Part shown: positions 1 to 10,739 of the stretch, one piece after another
How positions within the stretch are numbered: position 1 is the first letter of the stretch
How the letters are laid out: each line of letters begins with the position of its first letter
NCBI GenBank assembly: GCA_964036195.1
Contig: OZ038458.1
Span: 24,255,832-24,319,831 of the forward strand
Direction: 5' to 3'
DNA: 64,000 nucleotides
From: Sphaerolaimus hirsutus
Taxonomy: Eukaryota; Nematoda; Chromadorea; Monhysterida; Sphaerolaimidae
The notes under the pieces: model-generated
Database searches by the model: none
The model's input: only the letters and a program-made list of their open reading frames with translations
Told to the model about the DNA's origin: nothing
Translations under genes and position numbers: made by a program

Positions 1-94
1 CCCCCCCTCGAATAAACCCCCCCTCGAATTATCCCCCCCTCAAATTTTGCTGGCGAAATAATAAACCCCCTGGGGGTATTTCGAGGTAATACGG
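1..94. mobile_element. Right end of a CCGTATTACC-type TA element
   Basis: The window opens inside an array of TCGAATAA-CCCCCC phrases and ends with GAGGTAATACGG followed by TA. This is the right terminus of the TA-flanked family seen complete at 7539-7956. The left part lies outside the window. Confidence 0.7.
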
Positions 95-835
95 TAACTT
101 ATTTAGCTTAACGAATCTTTGACGTTTGACAGATTTTTTTATATCGCTGGACTGGTAATTTACTGTGGCACACACTACTTACTTAACAGCCGAAATTTCC
201 GAAATTAATATATGTTTCAAACGAATTTGAGTTTACCAGAATGAATAATATTCGAGCTGCGTCAACAGAAGTCAATATCATTCCGTATAACTCAAATGTA
301 TCCAAAGCTGATGTATCAGTTTCCGAAATTTATCGTAAATATCTGGAAATTTTACACTAATTGTGCCAATACACATCAGCTTCAAATACATAACGTTATC
401 TAAGCAAATTCTCAAAACACAGGTTTAAACACAGGGTGAAAATGAATTCTGGCACACGCAAGGAGAAAAATGCCTGCTTCGGTTAAGTTTTATAACCAGA
501 CACCAGCGTTGCGGAAACGGTTTTACGTTTAGCTGAAATACCTGGGTATTTCAGGTATTTATACTCATGTTTACATTTTACAAGAGTACCATTTCATTTG
601 GTTAAACTTTACTGGCAAAAAGACTTTGGTACGAACTAGGGAAAATGTGACCGAGTCCAATGATCGGTTTACTGCATAAATACAAATGTAAAAAAGCGAC
701 TAGGTACATATCCTGCATTTTGCACAACTTCTATGCTTTTGTGAAAGCGTAAAAAAGAGTCATATAAAAATGACTCCATTCATGCAGTTACACTATGAAT
801 AGTAAGTATACTGAGTGGACTTGAGCATAGTTGTG
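95..835. other. AT-rich stretch, no gene seen
   Basis: No coding exon or structured RNA is visible. Around 220-350 there is a degraded piece of the repeat family that also occurs at 29285-29400 (inverted arms around CAGAATGAATAAT-like sequence). Confidence 0.4.
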
Positions 836-1341
836 AAAACGTATTTACGTTTACTCGATAAATACGGATACTCGAGTACTGCGTAAATACATTTACGTTT
901 CCTTCAGAAAAAATAAGGGTACGCACTTAGTTGCGTACTTTTTGAAAGCACGCGAGTACAGAAAACGTATTTGAAATGGGATTTTTTACAGGCTTTATCA
1001 ACGCATAAGGAAAAAACAATTAGAGAAAAGCTAAAAATATAGACAAACAATCCAAAAACGCATTAAAATAGGCAAAAATACGTTAACTAGTGAATTTGAT
1101 GGTGAAAACGTCCGAAAATTAGTGATTTTGAGCAAAAATTGGGACAAAATTTCTCAAAAATACCCACTTTTCCGTTTTTCATCGACAAAAGTAATTTACT
1201 CACGTTTACTCATGAGTAAAAGTAAAAAATAAATACTAATAAATACTAAATATAAATGTTTTCTGTACACACCTGTGAGTAAAAAAAATACTTTACGTTT
1301 ACGTTTACCTTCTAAAAAGTTCAGTACTTTTAACAACTCTG
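836..1341. mobile_element. Non-autonomous hAT element, CATAGTTG/CAACTCTG ends
   Basis: The termini are CATAGTTG on the left and CAACTCTG on the right. They are flanked by a perfect 8-bp duplication GACTTGAG (828-835 and 1342-1349). The interior holds ACGTTTAC/GTAAAAGTA phrases and no transposase. Same family as 9344-10285, 28752-29271 and 44194-44981. Eight-base duplications and CAG-like ends are typical of hAT elements. Confidence 0.88.
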
Positions 1342-1988
1342 GACTTGAGTATACATCACATATGCATAAATATTCATATGCTGAACATGATGTTGTTGAC
1401 GATGAATAACATCATGAAATGTTGTTGACGATGAATAACAACATTTCATCGATGAAATCAGAAATCAACACATTTATAAGTGAAAAAATTGTATTTTCCA
1501 AAGCTCAATGGCAAATTCAATTGCGTATAAAAAAATTACATTTACTTTTTACCCTCCACTTAGTATAAAAAAAACGTCAAACTTACAATTTTTACTAGAA
1601 ATGTAGAAAACGCATTTACATTTTCCAAAAAATAAAAGTATTTGAACAACTCTGCCACTCCCAGACACATGTAATAAACTAAAATATATATATATTTATT
1701 GGTATTCTAGGGACCACACGCAATAAAGCTATTTTTACCATGTCCAATGATTTCAAAGGTGACTTCCATCAACAAAATTAATGTGTACAATTTTTATTTA
1801 TCAGTATTCAGTATACACCTCCAGATGTACAGCTAATTACCGCATTTGCTTGAAATGCTTCCAGGGGGTTAATTATTTCGTGATGCAAGATGGGGGCTAA
1901 TTCGAGGGGGCGTCTTTTTTTCATTCGGGAAACGCACGATTTGTATTGGCATTTGATAAAACCATATGTATCTGCTATGTATCGGGAT
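1342..1988. other. AT-rich, fragments of repeats only
   Basis: A local repeat of GTTGTTGACGATGAATAACA occurs at about 1391-1445. Near 1650-1660 a CAACTCTG terminus suggests an old hAT fragment. At 1840-1922 there is a degraded CCGCATTTGCTTGAAAT array of the TA-flanked family. No coding exon was seen. Confidence 0.4.
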
Positions 1989-2292
1989 TAGCATAACAAA
2001 AAAATCGTCAATTTTTAGTAAATATAATTAAATATAATCTCATAAAATCTCTCAAGAAAAAAAAATTATTAAATCTCTCTCAAAAAACCTGGGAAAAATA
2101 TAAATTAATATAAATATCAGAATTTGAGAGATTTTCTGTTATTTTTAAAATCTCAGAAAATCTCTCAAAAAGAAAATATAATTAAATCTCTCTAGAAAAT
2201 CGTGAAAAAATATAAATCTCAGAAAATCTTATTTTTTCTGAGATTTTTTGAGATTTTTTAAATATAAATCTCCCAGAGATTTATCAATGCTA
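1989..2292. mobile_element. hAT-like MITE X, AAATCTCTC phrase array
   Basis: It starts TAGCATAAC and ends AATGCTA. The interior is repeats of AAATCTCTCAAAAA and its complement. The left flank is ATCGGGAT (1981-1988) and the right flank ATCGGTAT (2293-2300), a 7/8 match as expected of an 8-bp target duplication. It abuts element Y, which shares the same flank. Confidence 0.65.
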
Positions 2293-2300
2293 ATCGGTAT

Positions 2301-2575
2301 TAGCGTTCCAAAAATCTCTGGGAGATTTATATTAAAAATTATATTTAATATTAAAAAATCTCTTATTTAATTATATTTTCTCCAGATTTTTTCCAGAGAG
2401 ATTCAATTATGTTTTATTTATGAGAAAAAAAATATAATTAAATCTCTCATTTATATTTATTTATATTTTCTCAGCGTTTTTTCAGAGAGATTTAATTATA
2501 TTTTATTTTTAAGAGATTTTTCTGAGATTATATTTAATTATATTTTTTGAAAATCACCCATTTTTTGGAACGCTA
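2301..2575. mobile_element. hAT-like MITE Y, tandem with X
   Basis: The terminal inverted repeats are TAGCGTTCCAAAAA on the left and its complement on the right. Flanks are ATCGGTAT and ATCGGGAT (7/8). The interior uses the same AAATCTCTC phrase as X. A degraded relative lies at 49670-49840. Confidence 0.7.
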
Positions 2576-2583
2576 ATCGGGAT

Positions 2584-2690
2584 TAGTGATGTGAAAAGCG
2601 CCAGAACTTTGGCGCCAAGCGCCAAAAGCGCGATGGCGCTTTTTCGACTCCCAGCGCCAAGCGCCAATGGCGCCAGGGCAAAACAAAAAT
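2584..2690. repeat. GGCGCC hairpin repeat
   Basis: Starts TAGTGATGTGAAAAGCGCC and carries inverted GGCGCCAAGCGCC units. It lies directly after ATCGGGAT, so it may be a third element in the same target. Relatives lie at 15733-16091, 16465-16686, 21215-21400 and inside the CAGTGGCGTAGC elements. Confidence 0.55.
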
Positions 2691-2906
2691 TCTAAACTTC
2701 TAAAACATTTTCAAATTTTCGAAGTTTTCTGACTTGTTGGATTTTTGTTACACCGCCAGGAAAAAAAACTAAAAAATCGTTATTTTCCTAGAAAAATTAG
2801 AAAATTAGAACATATTTTCGGAAAAAAATCGAAATTCAGTCATTTTTGACACTTAAAAAACTCAAAAAACTTAAATCCCTTCTAAAAAGAGTTTGCCATC
2901 GCTTAC

Positions 2907-3045
2907 GAAAACAAAACAACTCAATTGAACACGAACCGAAGCCATGCTGCAGCTGGCATGGACCAAGGGCGACCAGGCGTGCAGTTCGTAAGTGACATCG
3001 TGCCGCTCTGGTGAATCGCACGTCAATTGTACCGATGGAATTGAC
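2907..3045 (-). CDS. Gene A exon 3
   Basis: The acceptor is TTTATCGCAG and the donor GTAAGC. In the phase set by exon 2 it reads SIPSVQLTCDSPERHDV and on to VQLSCFVF with no stop. A second frame is open here too. Confidence 0.5.
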
Positions 3046-6000
3046 CTGCGATAAAAACTTGAAAAGGTCCTACGCACACTAGTTGACAAGGACATCAAAG
3101 GTCTACTGGTCCCCATCCCAATTCAGAGCTTGCTCACCAGTATTCAGTAACACTGCGCATTGTTTTGTACACATATACCGTATTTCTTCTTATAGAACGG
3201 TATACCTCCAATAGAACGGCACCTCTAATAGAACGGCAGGTAAAAAAAGTTGAAGAAAAAAATAGAACGGCGCTCTTCTATTAGAAGAAATACGGTATTT
3301 ACTACATACCTGCTTTGTATTTGCATTGCACTTACCGCAATATCCGACATGATTAAACTATTTGCATTTGAACCTCGTTCATCGGCTCGTAAGCAAGCTT
3401 TGAATTGGGATGGGAACCAGTTGACATTTCATGTCGCTGTCAACTAGTGTGTGCAGGGCCAATGTAATACAAAAGTGTCATGGTGAATGAAGTGACAGCA
3501 ACTGACATTCCAGTTCAATGAGTTGAGTGATAAGTCTGTACAATTTGGTGACAAAGTGAAAAGTGTCAAGTTGTTTAGTGTGAATGAAAATGTTTATGTG
3601 GGTCTCGGTGGTTTTATATTTATGTACTTTAAATTATAATGCCATGAATATTTTTTTTACCAGAGACATCAAATATGGATAAATAAGGAAAGAACGCCTC
3701 AATCATTGTCAAGAATCGGATTAGTCGTGGCTCGTGGCAGAGTTTGTGGGCCAATCTGAATTCACCAAAAATATGTTTCATCATTTTTGTTAGCCACAGT
3801 CACCAGGTTGTGAAAAAATCCCAATGAATGGAGATATCACCAACGATATCACCTCATTGAGTTTCTGTGTTTTTGTTTCACAGAGAAACACGGAAACTCA
3901 TAAATTTTGAAAAACTCAAAACTCAAATGAGTTGTTTTTGGAGAACACAGAAACACAGAAACACGGAAACACAGAAAAGTTTTTTGAGTTTTTGTGTTTT
4001 TTTCAGCGAAGCGGTTCAATGCACATTAATGCAGGTAAACTAAACAAAATAAGATATGCATGTATAGCATGTAAATATGTACATGGTCCGGCTGAAAAGT
4101 CCCCGGGCAGTGCTCGCCATTCGCGCTAGGGGTAAGCCACAGTCATAAAATTTTGACAGGTTAAGATATCAGGTGTTTTGAGTTTTCACCCAAAATTTCA
4201 CCCCTCTAGCTCCACCCACTGGGGAACTGTGGGGGTTACAATTTCGGTCATTTTGTACTGATGTACAAATGGTGCTCTAGCTCAACGCTGCTTTAAGTTG
4301 TGATCATGAAATTTTGCCTAGTGTAAGCCACCAGTGTTGGCAATGTGCCAGCACTAACCAACATTAGCTATGATAACATAAGCCTAGTCCATATTGTCGT
4401 TACTGTCACTACTCTCTCTAACCAAATTATTATTCTGCCTCAGCTTCTCAAAATAGCCCCCCTTGGAGTCTACTCACTGCTGTTGAACACAGGCAATGTG
4501 TCCACTACACATTAGTAATGAAACATAGGGAAATTTTATCCACATAATTCATTTACTGCACATTACAAAACAACATTAAAATCACTGCATTACAACATGA
4601 TCTTAGATGATCACCAAAAACATCCATCACAGTTCCCACGTTTCGTTCCCCTGATTTGCATATTAATTTTACCTTAAGCAATAATGTGTATGTAAGTGTT
4701 GAATACTATCAGCACATCGCCAACACTGGTGGCTTACACTAGCCAAAGTTTCATCATCACAACTTATAGCATCATTGAGTTAGAGCACCATTTGTACATC
4801 AGTACAAAATGACCGAAATTGAGACCCCCACAGTTCCGCAGTGGGTGGAGCTAGAGGGGTGAAATTTTGGGTGAAAACTCAAAACACCTGATATCTTAAC
4901 CTGTCAAAATTTTGTGACCATAGCTCACCAGTAGCGCGAATGGCGAGCACTGCCCGGGGACTTTTCAGCCCGACCATGTACATAATGTATTTATATTTTA
5001 TAATGGTACAAAAAAGAAATTAAAGATGGCATGCACATCTCATGGTGGATTTGACACTTTAAGTTTCGACATTTTAGTATACCTTATTACCTCGAATTAA
5101 CCCCCCCCCCTCGAAATATCCCCCTCCGGGATGATGTACAACATGCATCCAATGTAGGGTGTCAATAAATTTTTTTTACGGAAAACGGAAAAATGAAATG
5201 CCGGTAAACGGAAAATGGAAAGCGAAATTTTCATGGAAACAGAAAAAATGAAGTGAAATTTGCACGGTAATAGACAAATTTGCAGAAGGAAAACCTGCAT
5301 GCAGGTTTGCCTGTTTGGCTTTGATTGTGGTAGCTGTACATTCTGCCACTATGGATCATGCCAGTAACTTCACTTGTAGTTCAAGCTTAACTGAACCAAC
5401 AAAAAATCATCAAAAGGTAGCAAAAATACACTACAACAACAATAAGAATTTAGCAAAAGTGAACTTTGATGTAACTGAACAGTAAAAAGTATACTCAGCG
5501 GACTGCAAAGTATGTGTCCAAAATTTCTTTGTGTTTTTACAGATTTGGATATAGATAAAAATTATGAATGACAGAAGAACCTGGTAGTTAAAAACACCAT
5601 AGTGGAAAAAGATAAATACAGATTGGAAAAACAAAGGAAAAATGCCAGAAAACTGAAAATCGAGCCAGAAAATGGAAAAATGGCCTGGAAAAATGGAAAC
5701 AGAAAGGTAAAAAATTTATCAGTTGGAAAACGGAAAAATGGGCTGGAAAACTGGAAACGACAAGGTAAAATTTTTTCGGCTGCTGGAAAATGGAAAACGG
5801 AAAGGTAAAAAAATTTTGGCTGCTGGAAAACAGAAAACAGAAAGGTAAAATTTTTTCGGCTGCTGGAAAACGGAAAACAGAAAGGTAAAAAATTTTCCTG
5901 CAGAAAGGCGGAAACGGAAAACGGAAACGGAAATTTGACACCCTAATCCAATGTACATGGTGTATTTATCACTGCTAATTTGCATCGCAGCTACACAGAC

Positions 6001-9000
6001 TGTACTAGGTTGTGTAGCTTTATCTACATGTTTATTTCAAATATATCCTGTTTATATGCATTTGTAACCTGTTTTGGGTACGTAAATGCCTACTATTTTC
6101 TATGATCCTTACAAAACTTTCTGATGAAAAAATGAACCCCCATGGGGGTATTTTGAGGTAATATGGTAGTTGTAGTTCAAATCAATTCCGTAGTCTTCCA
6201 TACAGTGCACATCCATTGAAAAATTTTGGAGTACTGTGTAAATTGTCGTTTCTGGGCATTTTGTTGTGATTTTTGTGATGTTGATGTCCTCATTGTGGAC
6301 GTTTTTATGGACTTTTTTGACACTTGAATGAATACACAAATGTTATACTCCGGTTACTTTACACCCTGCACGCGTGGTTCCCGCTGGAAGTGTGCCAACG
6401 ATGGTTAACGTAACGAGTTTCATAAAAAGATGACAAAATTGATTGTTGTTATAATGTGATTCATTAACATATTCACGTCGATGAATTTTTTTCATAATTT
6501 TACGGAAATCGCATGATTTAATAATCATTGGCACGCTTCCAACACGAGACATAAATCAGTGCGAGGGCAGAGTATCACGTACGCCGAGTATACGTGGGGT
6601 TAAAACACATGCAAAACCAATATTTTATAAGAAAAACACTGTTTCCAGATCGAAATGCTGTAAATAAGAATTTTGGGGGGGAAACTCAGAAAACTTTAGA
6701 AAAAAAACTAAAAAAACTCGAGTTTTTACAAAAAAACACAGAAATAAAAACAGAGTTACTCAACTTTTTTGAGAAAAAACTCAAAACACAGGTATTCATT
6801 TTTGAAAAACTCAAAACACAGTAAGTGGTTTTTTTTGGAGAACTTACCCATCGTTGGCTATCACTCACTCTCAGTAGTCAAAGTAATGAAACATAAAATC
6901 TCTGAATATAATTGCATGGTCAATAAGGATCCCTGAAACATATATATGATGGGTTCAAATTGGGATCTGCACATTTAATGGTCATGCCAGAACTGTTCAA
7001 AGGTATCTTTCAGGTGTAACTGTTCAAAGGTATCTTTCAGGTGTGTATCTATCCAAAAGATTTCCAGTGTATCCAAAACATTTTCCCAAAAAAATAGAAA
7101 TATCATGCCAAATCCCAAACCAGATTTGTACACACCCACCATCCAGATGCCATAAACATAGCAAAATCCACCAAACGGTATCCAAAAACGACGGGCGCAC
7201 CTGAGCGACGTGGCGGCAGTGGTGTCGCTGGGACTGGCGTCCATGTCCATCGTGCCGCCGGCCCAGTCGCGCCCCACTAGCCGCTGCGTGCGTGGTTTGC
7301 TTGGCGTTGGCAAAATGTATCGAAAATAAAATGTGACTAGATCTGGGTGTGTGGAAAGAAGATACTGTATTTCCTCGCAATACCCCCAGGGGGTTTATTT
7401 TTTCAGAGGGGGGTATTTCGAGGGGGGCTTATTCGAGGGGGGGGGGGTTATTATTTCGTCAGAAATTTTCATGAAATTCATAGTAAACAGTAGGTACGCT
7501 TTTTCATACCCAAAACTGGTAATAAACATGGGTAAATACCGTATTACCTCGAAATACCCCCATGGGGGTTTATTATTTCGCCAGCAAAATTAGAGGGGGG
7601 GGTTAATTCGAGGGGGGGTTTATTCGGGGGGGAGTATTATTTCGTCGGAAATTTTCGTTAGGATCGTAGTAAATAGTGGGCATTTGCATACCCAAAACAG
7701 GTGTCCAAACAGGATATATTTGGACATAAAAACGTAGATAGCTACACAAACTAGTCTATGTGTAGCTGCAATGCAAATTAACAGTAATATACATCATGTA
7801 CATTGCATACATGACGTATTTATTATGTACATGATGTACGTCATTCCGAAGGGGGGGGTATTTCGAGGGGGGTTTATTATTTCCCCAGCCCATTTTGAGG
7901 GGGGGTTAATTCGAGGGGGGGTTAATTCAATGGGGGGATAATTCGAGGTAATACGGTAGAATATATCGGGACATATCGGGTACTTAGACGTACATCTGTA
8001 CACATATTAACGTATATGTGTATCTGCGATGCAAATTGGCATCAATAAATACATCATGTATATTGCATACATGATGTATATCATTCCGGACGGGGGTATT
8101 TCGAGGGCGTTAACATCACGTTTCCCCCCATGGACTTCTTCCCCCCGTGGTGTGTTCCATTAGCGTTATGTCCGTGCGGACATAACGCTAATGCAACACG
8201 ACAAAACGCTAATGCAACACGACAAAAGGTTGTGGTGTTCGAGGGGGTGGTTTATTTTTTCCTCAGCTCGAAAACACCTGGGGGTATTTCGAGGGGGGGG
8301 TTCATTCAAGGGGGGGGGGGGGTAATTCGAGGAAATACGGTATACCGTATATAATTATACTAAATGAGATAGTTTTTTCATTTTTTCTCGATATGGACAT
8401 ATAATTTAACATCTATGAAAGCTCTTGGTGGAAAATCGAAAATGTAAATTTACAAAATATTCAGTTCCGGGGAAATTTATACTCGGCCGACGTACCGCAA
8501 AGTATGCATCCAAAATTATTTCTTCAAAATTACTTACAGAAATCAAGTCCAACAGACACCTCAAAAAAGTATCTTTTGTGGAGTACCCCCCTTCTTAACC
8601 AACCTTCCCTGCAGCGCCGGGGTGACAGCTCCCAATTCCTGAATCTGGACAAGTGAATTGCCTGTGCATACTGACCCTGATCGTGTCGCACCTGTGAAGC
8701 GATGGCAAAACTTCTGGAAAAGGTGTTTGAATTTTAACGGTTGTGCTTTTTTTAAATGACTTGACGAATTTTTTTTGAATATACTCGGCGGACAGGACAT
8801 CACACTCAGTATGGAAACCTACCATAATCTATTTGAAAAATGAACCAAAATTATACTGTTTTTATATAATGGCGCCACACAAGCTAGAGAAAAGGTACAA
8901 AATGTTGCCGCCCTCGCCGGGACTCGAACCCGGGACCTTTCACAGAACGTGTGAATGCTCTCACCGACTGAGGTACAAGGAGGTCACATTTTGCACCGCT

Positions 9001-10687
9001 CTAACTCTAGTTTTCATGGTTATAATTTGAAAACTCGACCGAAATCTTGTCGATCTCCTTTAACAGTAGTTCATGGACTGTAAAGTTTCTGTACACTATT
9101 TTCTATTTAATTGAATGCTGAGTCTAAGTGAATTGGGGGATGGTGGAAGTGTCAACCGGTGTTCGCGTCGCCATTCAGTTTTTGAATGAGTTTTCAGATT
9201 GGAACCATGAAAACTAGCTTGTGGCCACAATATTTCGCCTTACTATGGAATAATTAATTACGAAATTTATGACATTTTATTCATTAAATTATGGTAGGAT
9301 TCTGCGCAAAGTACCTAAGCGCTCCACTTTGCATATACTCCGGCAGAGTTGTACAAATACTGGTATTTTTAGAAAACGTAAACGTAAACGTAAATACCTT
9401 TTCCAAATCAAAAGTATAAATACTAAAATGTAAGGTATTTTTAAAATACCAAGGAATACGTAAAAAAAGCGTAAACGTAAAAATGTTATATGTGTCGTAT
9501 TTGCCACTGCTTTGGAAAATACCATTATTTTTACCGCTGATTTTTACCGTCAATCGCTGATTTCCGTGATATCTTCATGTTTTTAGCACTACATGCTCAC
9601 CATAATCAACAACATGAGTGAGACAACTATTATTATTTTTAATTATCAACTAATTATTTTAGCAAATTTCACAAGCCCATGGCTAAATGGTCACTCTAGA
9701 GCCACCTATGTAAGGGGAACAGACAGTAATTTCAGTGCATTGAAACTTTTAAAACTGTTTTTAGTCTATTTTGGAAAAACACTCCATCAAATATACTGTG
9801 AAATCTGCCACACCTATCTGAAGAGGGTACCTGGAATTGTGTTGGATTTTGAGTCATAAATATGATATTTCTTTCACTATTTTGTTCATAATTTGTTGTC
9901 AGTTTTTACACAATACAGTGACCTATATTCTCTGTGCATTGACTATTGTCGGTAGACAAATGATGACTATGTGTTTATAAAATGTTTATAAAATGTTAAA
10001 AGTTTATAAAATGTTTGAGTTATTGTTTGTCGATGATGCTCGAAGTGCTCAATGATCAAAATCTGTAGAGAATTCATGGAAATACGCAGTTCCGTCTGGG
10101 GGCGCGGCCACTAAGAAACTACTAAATATCAGAATTTTTACGTTTTCCCTAGTACCCGGGTATTTTGGTCAGGAAAACGTAACAAAACGTAATGGTATTT
10201 TTGAAAAACGTAAACGTAAACGTAAATATAAATACCCGAATAACCGGGTATTTCGGGTAAACGTAAATACGTTTTTCCAACTCTGTACTCCGGTTACGTT
10301 ACACCTTGCACGCGTGGTTCCCACTGGAAGTGTGCCAACCATGGTTTACGCATGCGAGTTTCATAAAAAAATGACAAAATTGATTGTTGTTACAATGTTA
10401 TTCATAAACATATTCACATCGATGAATTTTTTTCATCTTTTTACGGAAATCGCATGATTTAATAATCATTGGCACGCTTCCAACACGATACTAAATCATT
10501 GCGAGCGCAGAGTATCATGTACGCCCAGTATACCTACTTATTTTTTTTATTATACTCACCTGGCCCTAGGCTGGTGCTTGCCCGATTTTGTGGACCCTTT
10601 GCGAGCATTTGGAAAGTCATCATAATATTCATCTCTATCTCTATCTCTGGGCGATTTGCGACAGGTTTGCGGCGTGCCGTTAGACAT
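2907..10687 (-). CDS. Gene A, unrecognised host gene (exons 1-3)
   Basis: Three minus-strand exons join in phase: 10687-10560, 7299-7201 and 3045-2907. Donors are GTGAGT, GTGCGC and GTAAGC. Acceptors are CCAAG and ATCGCAG. The splice phases 2, 2 and 0 agree throughout. The visible part, about 120 residues, starts at an ATG at 10687. It begins with a basic/acidic stretch (SPRDRDRDEYYDDFP near residues 13-27), then a Lys/Arg-rich linker, MDMDASPSDTT, and a more ordered stretch containing SPERHDVTYELHAWSP. I do not recognise the family. The introns (3.3 and 4.2 kb) are packed with transposons. Further 3' exons must lie beyond position 1. The frame choice in exon 3 rests on phase, because another frame is also open. 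Confidence 0.5.
3069..3460. mobile_element. CACACTAGTTGACA MITE with a nested element
   Basis: Inverted ends: CGCACACTAGTTGACA on the left and TGTCAACTAGTGTGTGC on the right. A TA-flanked CCGTATTT element (3178-3295) is inserted inside. Close relatives are at 33638-33800 and 47262-47450; the related CACTAGTTTTCAC version is at 13105-13360 and 61733-61932. Confidence 0.65.
3178..3295. mobile_element. CCGTATTTCTTCT element, AATAGAACGGCA phrase
   Basis: Complete 118-bp element. The ends CCGTATTTCTTCT and AGAAGAAATACGG are inverted repeats flanked by TA. The interior is repeats of CTCCAATAGAACGGCA. Confidence 0.75.
3461..4075. other. No gene; ACACAGAAACACGG array
   Basis: At 3855-4005 a low-complexity array of GAGTTTTTGTGTTTTT and AACACAGAAACACGGAA faces its own complement. 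Similar arrays occur at 6685-6845 and 26440-26590, so this is probably another phrase-array MITE. No coding exon is visible. Confidence 0.45.
4076..4984. mobile_element. Long-TIR element, ~270-bp arms
   Basis: The arms 4076-4345 and 4712-4984 are near-identical inverted copies starting TATGTACATGGTC. The ~365-bp spacer has no long reading frame. The arm ends are themselves palindromic (TGTACA), so the target duplication cannot be fixed. Confidence 0.75.
5092..6166. mobile_element. CCTTATTACC TA element split by a hAT element
   Basis: Left end CCTTATTACCTCG, right end GAGGTAATATGG then TA. The interior around 5955-6110 matches the interior of the 7539-7956 copy (TACATGATGTA-type and GTGTAGCT segments). 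It is broken at 5155-5945 by a hAT element with a clean 8-bp duplication. Confidence 0.75.
5155..5945. mobile_element. hAT-like element, TTTCCG arrays, BEL/Pao remnant
   Basis: Ends TAGGGTGTCAA and TTGACACCCTA are perfect inverted repeats, flanked by a perfect 8-bp duplication ATCCAATG (5147-5154 and 5946-5953). Both sub-ends are arrays of ACGGAAAACGGAAA. The unique core (about 5290-5420) matches, in inverted orientation, the start of the BEL/Pao fragment inside the larger copy at 21426-23398. It therefore looks like an internal-deletion derivative. Confidence 0.88.
6344..6592. mobile_element. TATACTCCGG MITE, copy 1
   Basis: About 249 bp. Left end TATACTCCGGTTAC, right end GCCGAGTATA. The sub-ends are inverted: TGGTTCCCGCTGGAAG and CTTCCAACACGAG. 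Other copies: 10286-10532, 46979-47226, 47452-47701 and 47979-48229. Confidence 0.75.
6593..7200. other. No gene; low complexity and a short tandem repeat
   Basis: An AAAACTCAAAACACAG array lies at 6685-6835. At about 6990-7042 a 27-bp unit (ACTGTTCAAAGGTATC plus TTTCAGGTGTA) is repeated directly twice. The rest is AT-rich. Confidence 0.45.
7201..7299 (-). CDS. Gene A exon 2
   Basis: GC-rich island in AT-rich DNA. Reads KPRTQRLVGRDWAGG then MDMDASPSDTTAATSL. The acceptor CGCCAAG gives the phase needed by exon 1. The donor is CTCAG followed by GTGCGC. Confidence 0.55.
7539..7956. mobile_element. CCGTATTACCTCG TA element, complete
   Basis: 418 bp. Ends CCGTATTACCTCGAAATACC and GAGGTAATACGG, flanked by TA. 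GGGGGTATTTCGAGG arrays sit at both ends. The core contains an inverted TACATGATGTACATTGCATAC motif. A partial relative lies just upstream (7370-7538). Confidence 0.8.
7957..8340. mobile_element. Diverged copy of the same TA element
   Basis: The core matches 7539-7956 (CATCATGTATATTGCATAC). The right end is GAGGAAATACGG at 8340 followed by TATACCG. The left terminus is not recognisable. At 8163-8225 an ATTAGCGTT/AACGCTAATGCAACACG repeat is inserted. Confidence 0.55.
8785..9335. mobile_element. TACTCGGCGGACA element interrupted by a tRNA-like insert
   Basis: The left part (CGGCGGACAGGACATCACACTCAG to GAACCAAAATTATA) and right part (TTAATTACGAAATTTATGAC to GCATATACTCC) match the uninterrupted copy at 47786-47978. 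The ~370 bp between them, about 8860-9230, are extra and contain the tRNA-like segment. Confidence 0.6.
8910..8982 (-). tRNA. tRNA-like sequence or tRNA pseudogene (GTT anticodon position)
   Basis: On the minus strand: D-arm-like CCTCAGTCGGTGAGAGC, an anticodon stem TTCAC/GTGAA around loop ACGTTCT, then GGGTTCGAGTCCCGG, a full B box and T arm. The acceptor pairs 6 of 7 counting wobbles, with a mismatch at the first pair. Position 33 would be C instead of T and position 10-25 does not pair, so a functional tRNA is unlikely. The anticodon position reads GTT (Asn). It lies between inverted GGTACAAAATG/CATTTTGCACC sequences, which suggests a tRNA-derived mobile repeat. Confidence 0.5.
9344..10285. 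mobile_element. Non-autonomous hAT element, CGTAAA hexamer arrays
   Basis: Ends CAGAGTTG and CAACTCTG, flanked by a perfect 8-bp duplication TACTCCGG (9336-9343 and 10286-10293). Sub-terminal arrays read AAACGTAAACGTAAACG. It is inserted inside a TATACTCCGG MITE, whose remainder runs to 10532. No transposase reading frame is seen. Confidence 0.9.
10286..10532. mobile_element. TATACTCCGG MITE, copy 2 (split)
   Basis: Same family as 6344-6592; ends CGCCCAGTATA. Its first bases (TATACTCCGG) lie at 9334-9343, on the other side of the inserted hAT element. Confidence 0.7.
10560..10687 (-). CDS. Gene A exon 1 (candidate start exon)
   Basis: ATG at 10687-10685. The frame is open to a strong donor reading CCAG then GTGAGTATAA. 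The composition (RDRDRDEYYDD, KSGKHQPRA) looks coding, and GC is above the surroundings. Ends in phase 2. Confidence 0.5.
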
Positions 10688-10739
10688 TTTTGCCGCATTA
10701 AAATCCGGGATTTGTAGGATTTAGGGGAATTAGACTTTG

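Noticed and set aside
5588-5985. Long minus-strand open frames rich in FRFPFP, and similar ones at 21172-21810 on the plus strand
   Set aside because: They are translations of the TTTCCG arrays of the hAT-like element, not genes.
8910-8982. Functional tRNA-Asn
   Set aside because: Position 33 is not T, the 10-25 pair and first acceptor pair fail, and it is flanked by inverted repeats. Kept only as a tRNA-like sequence.
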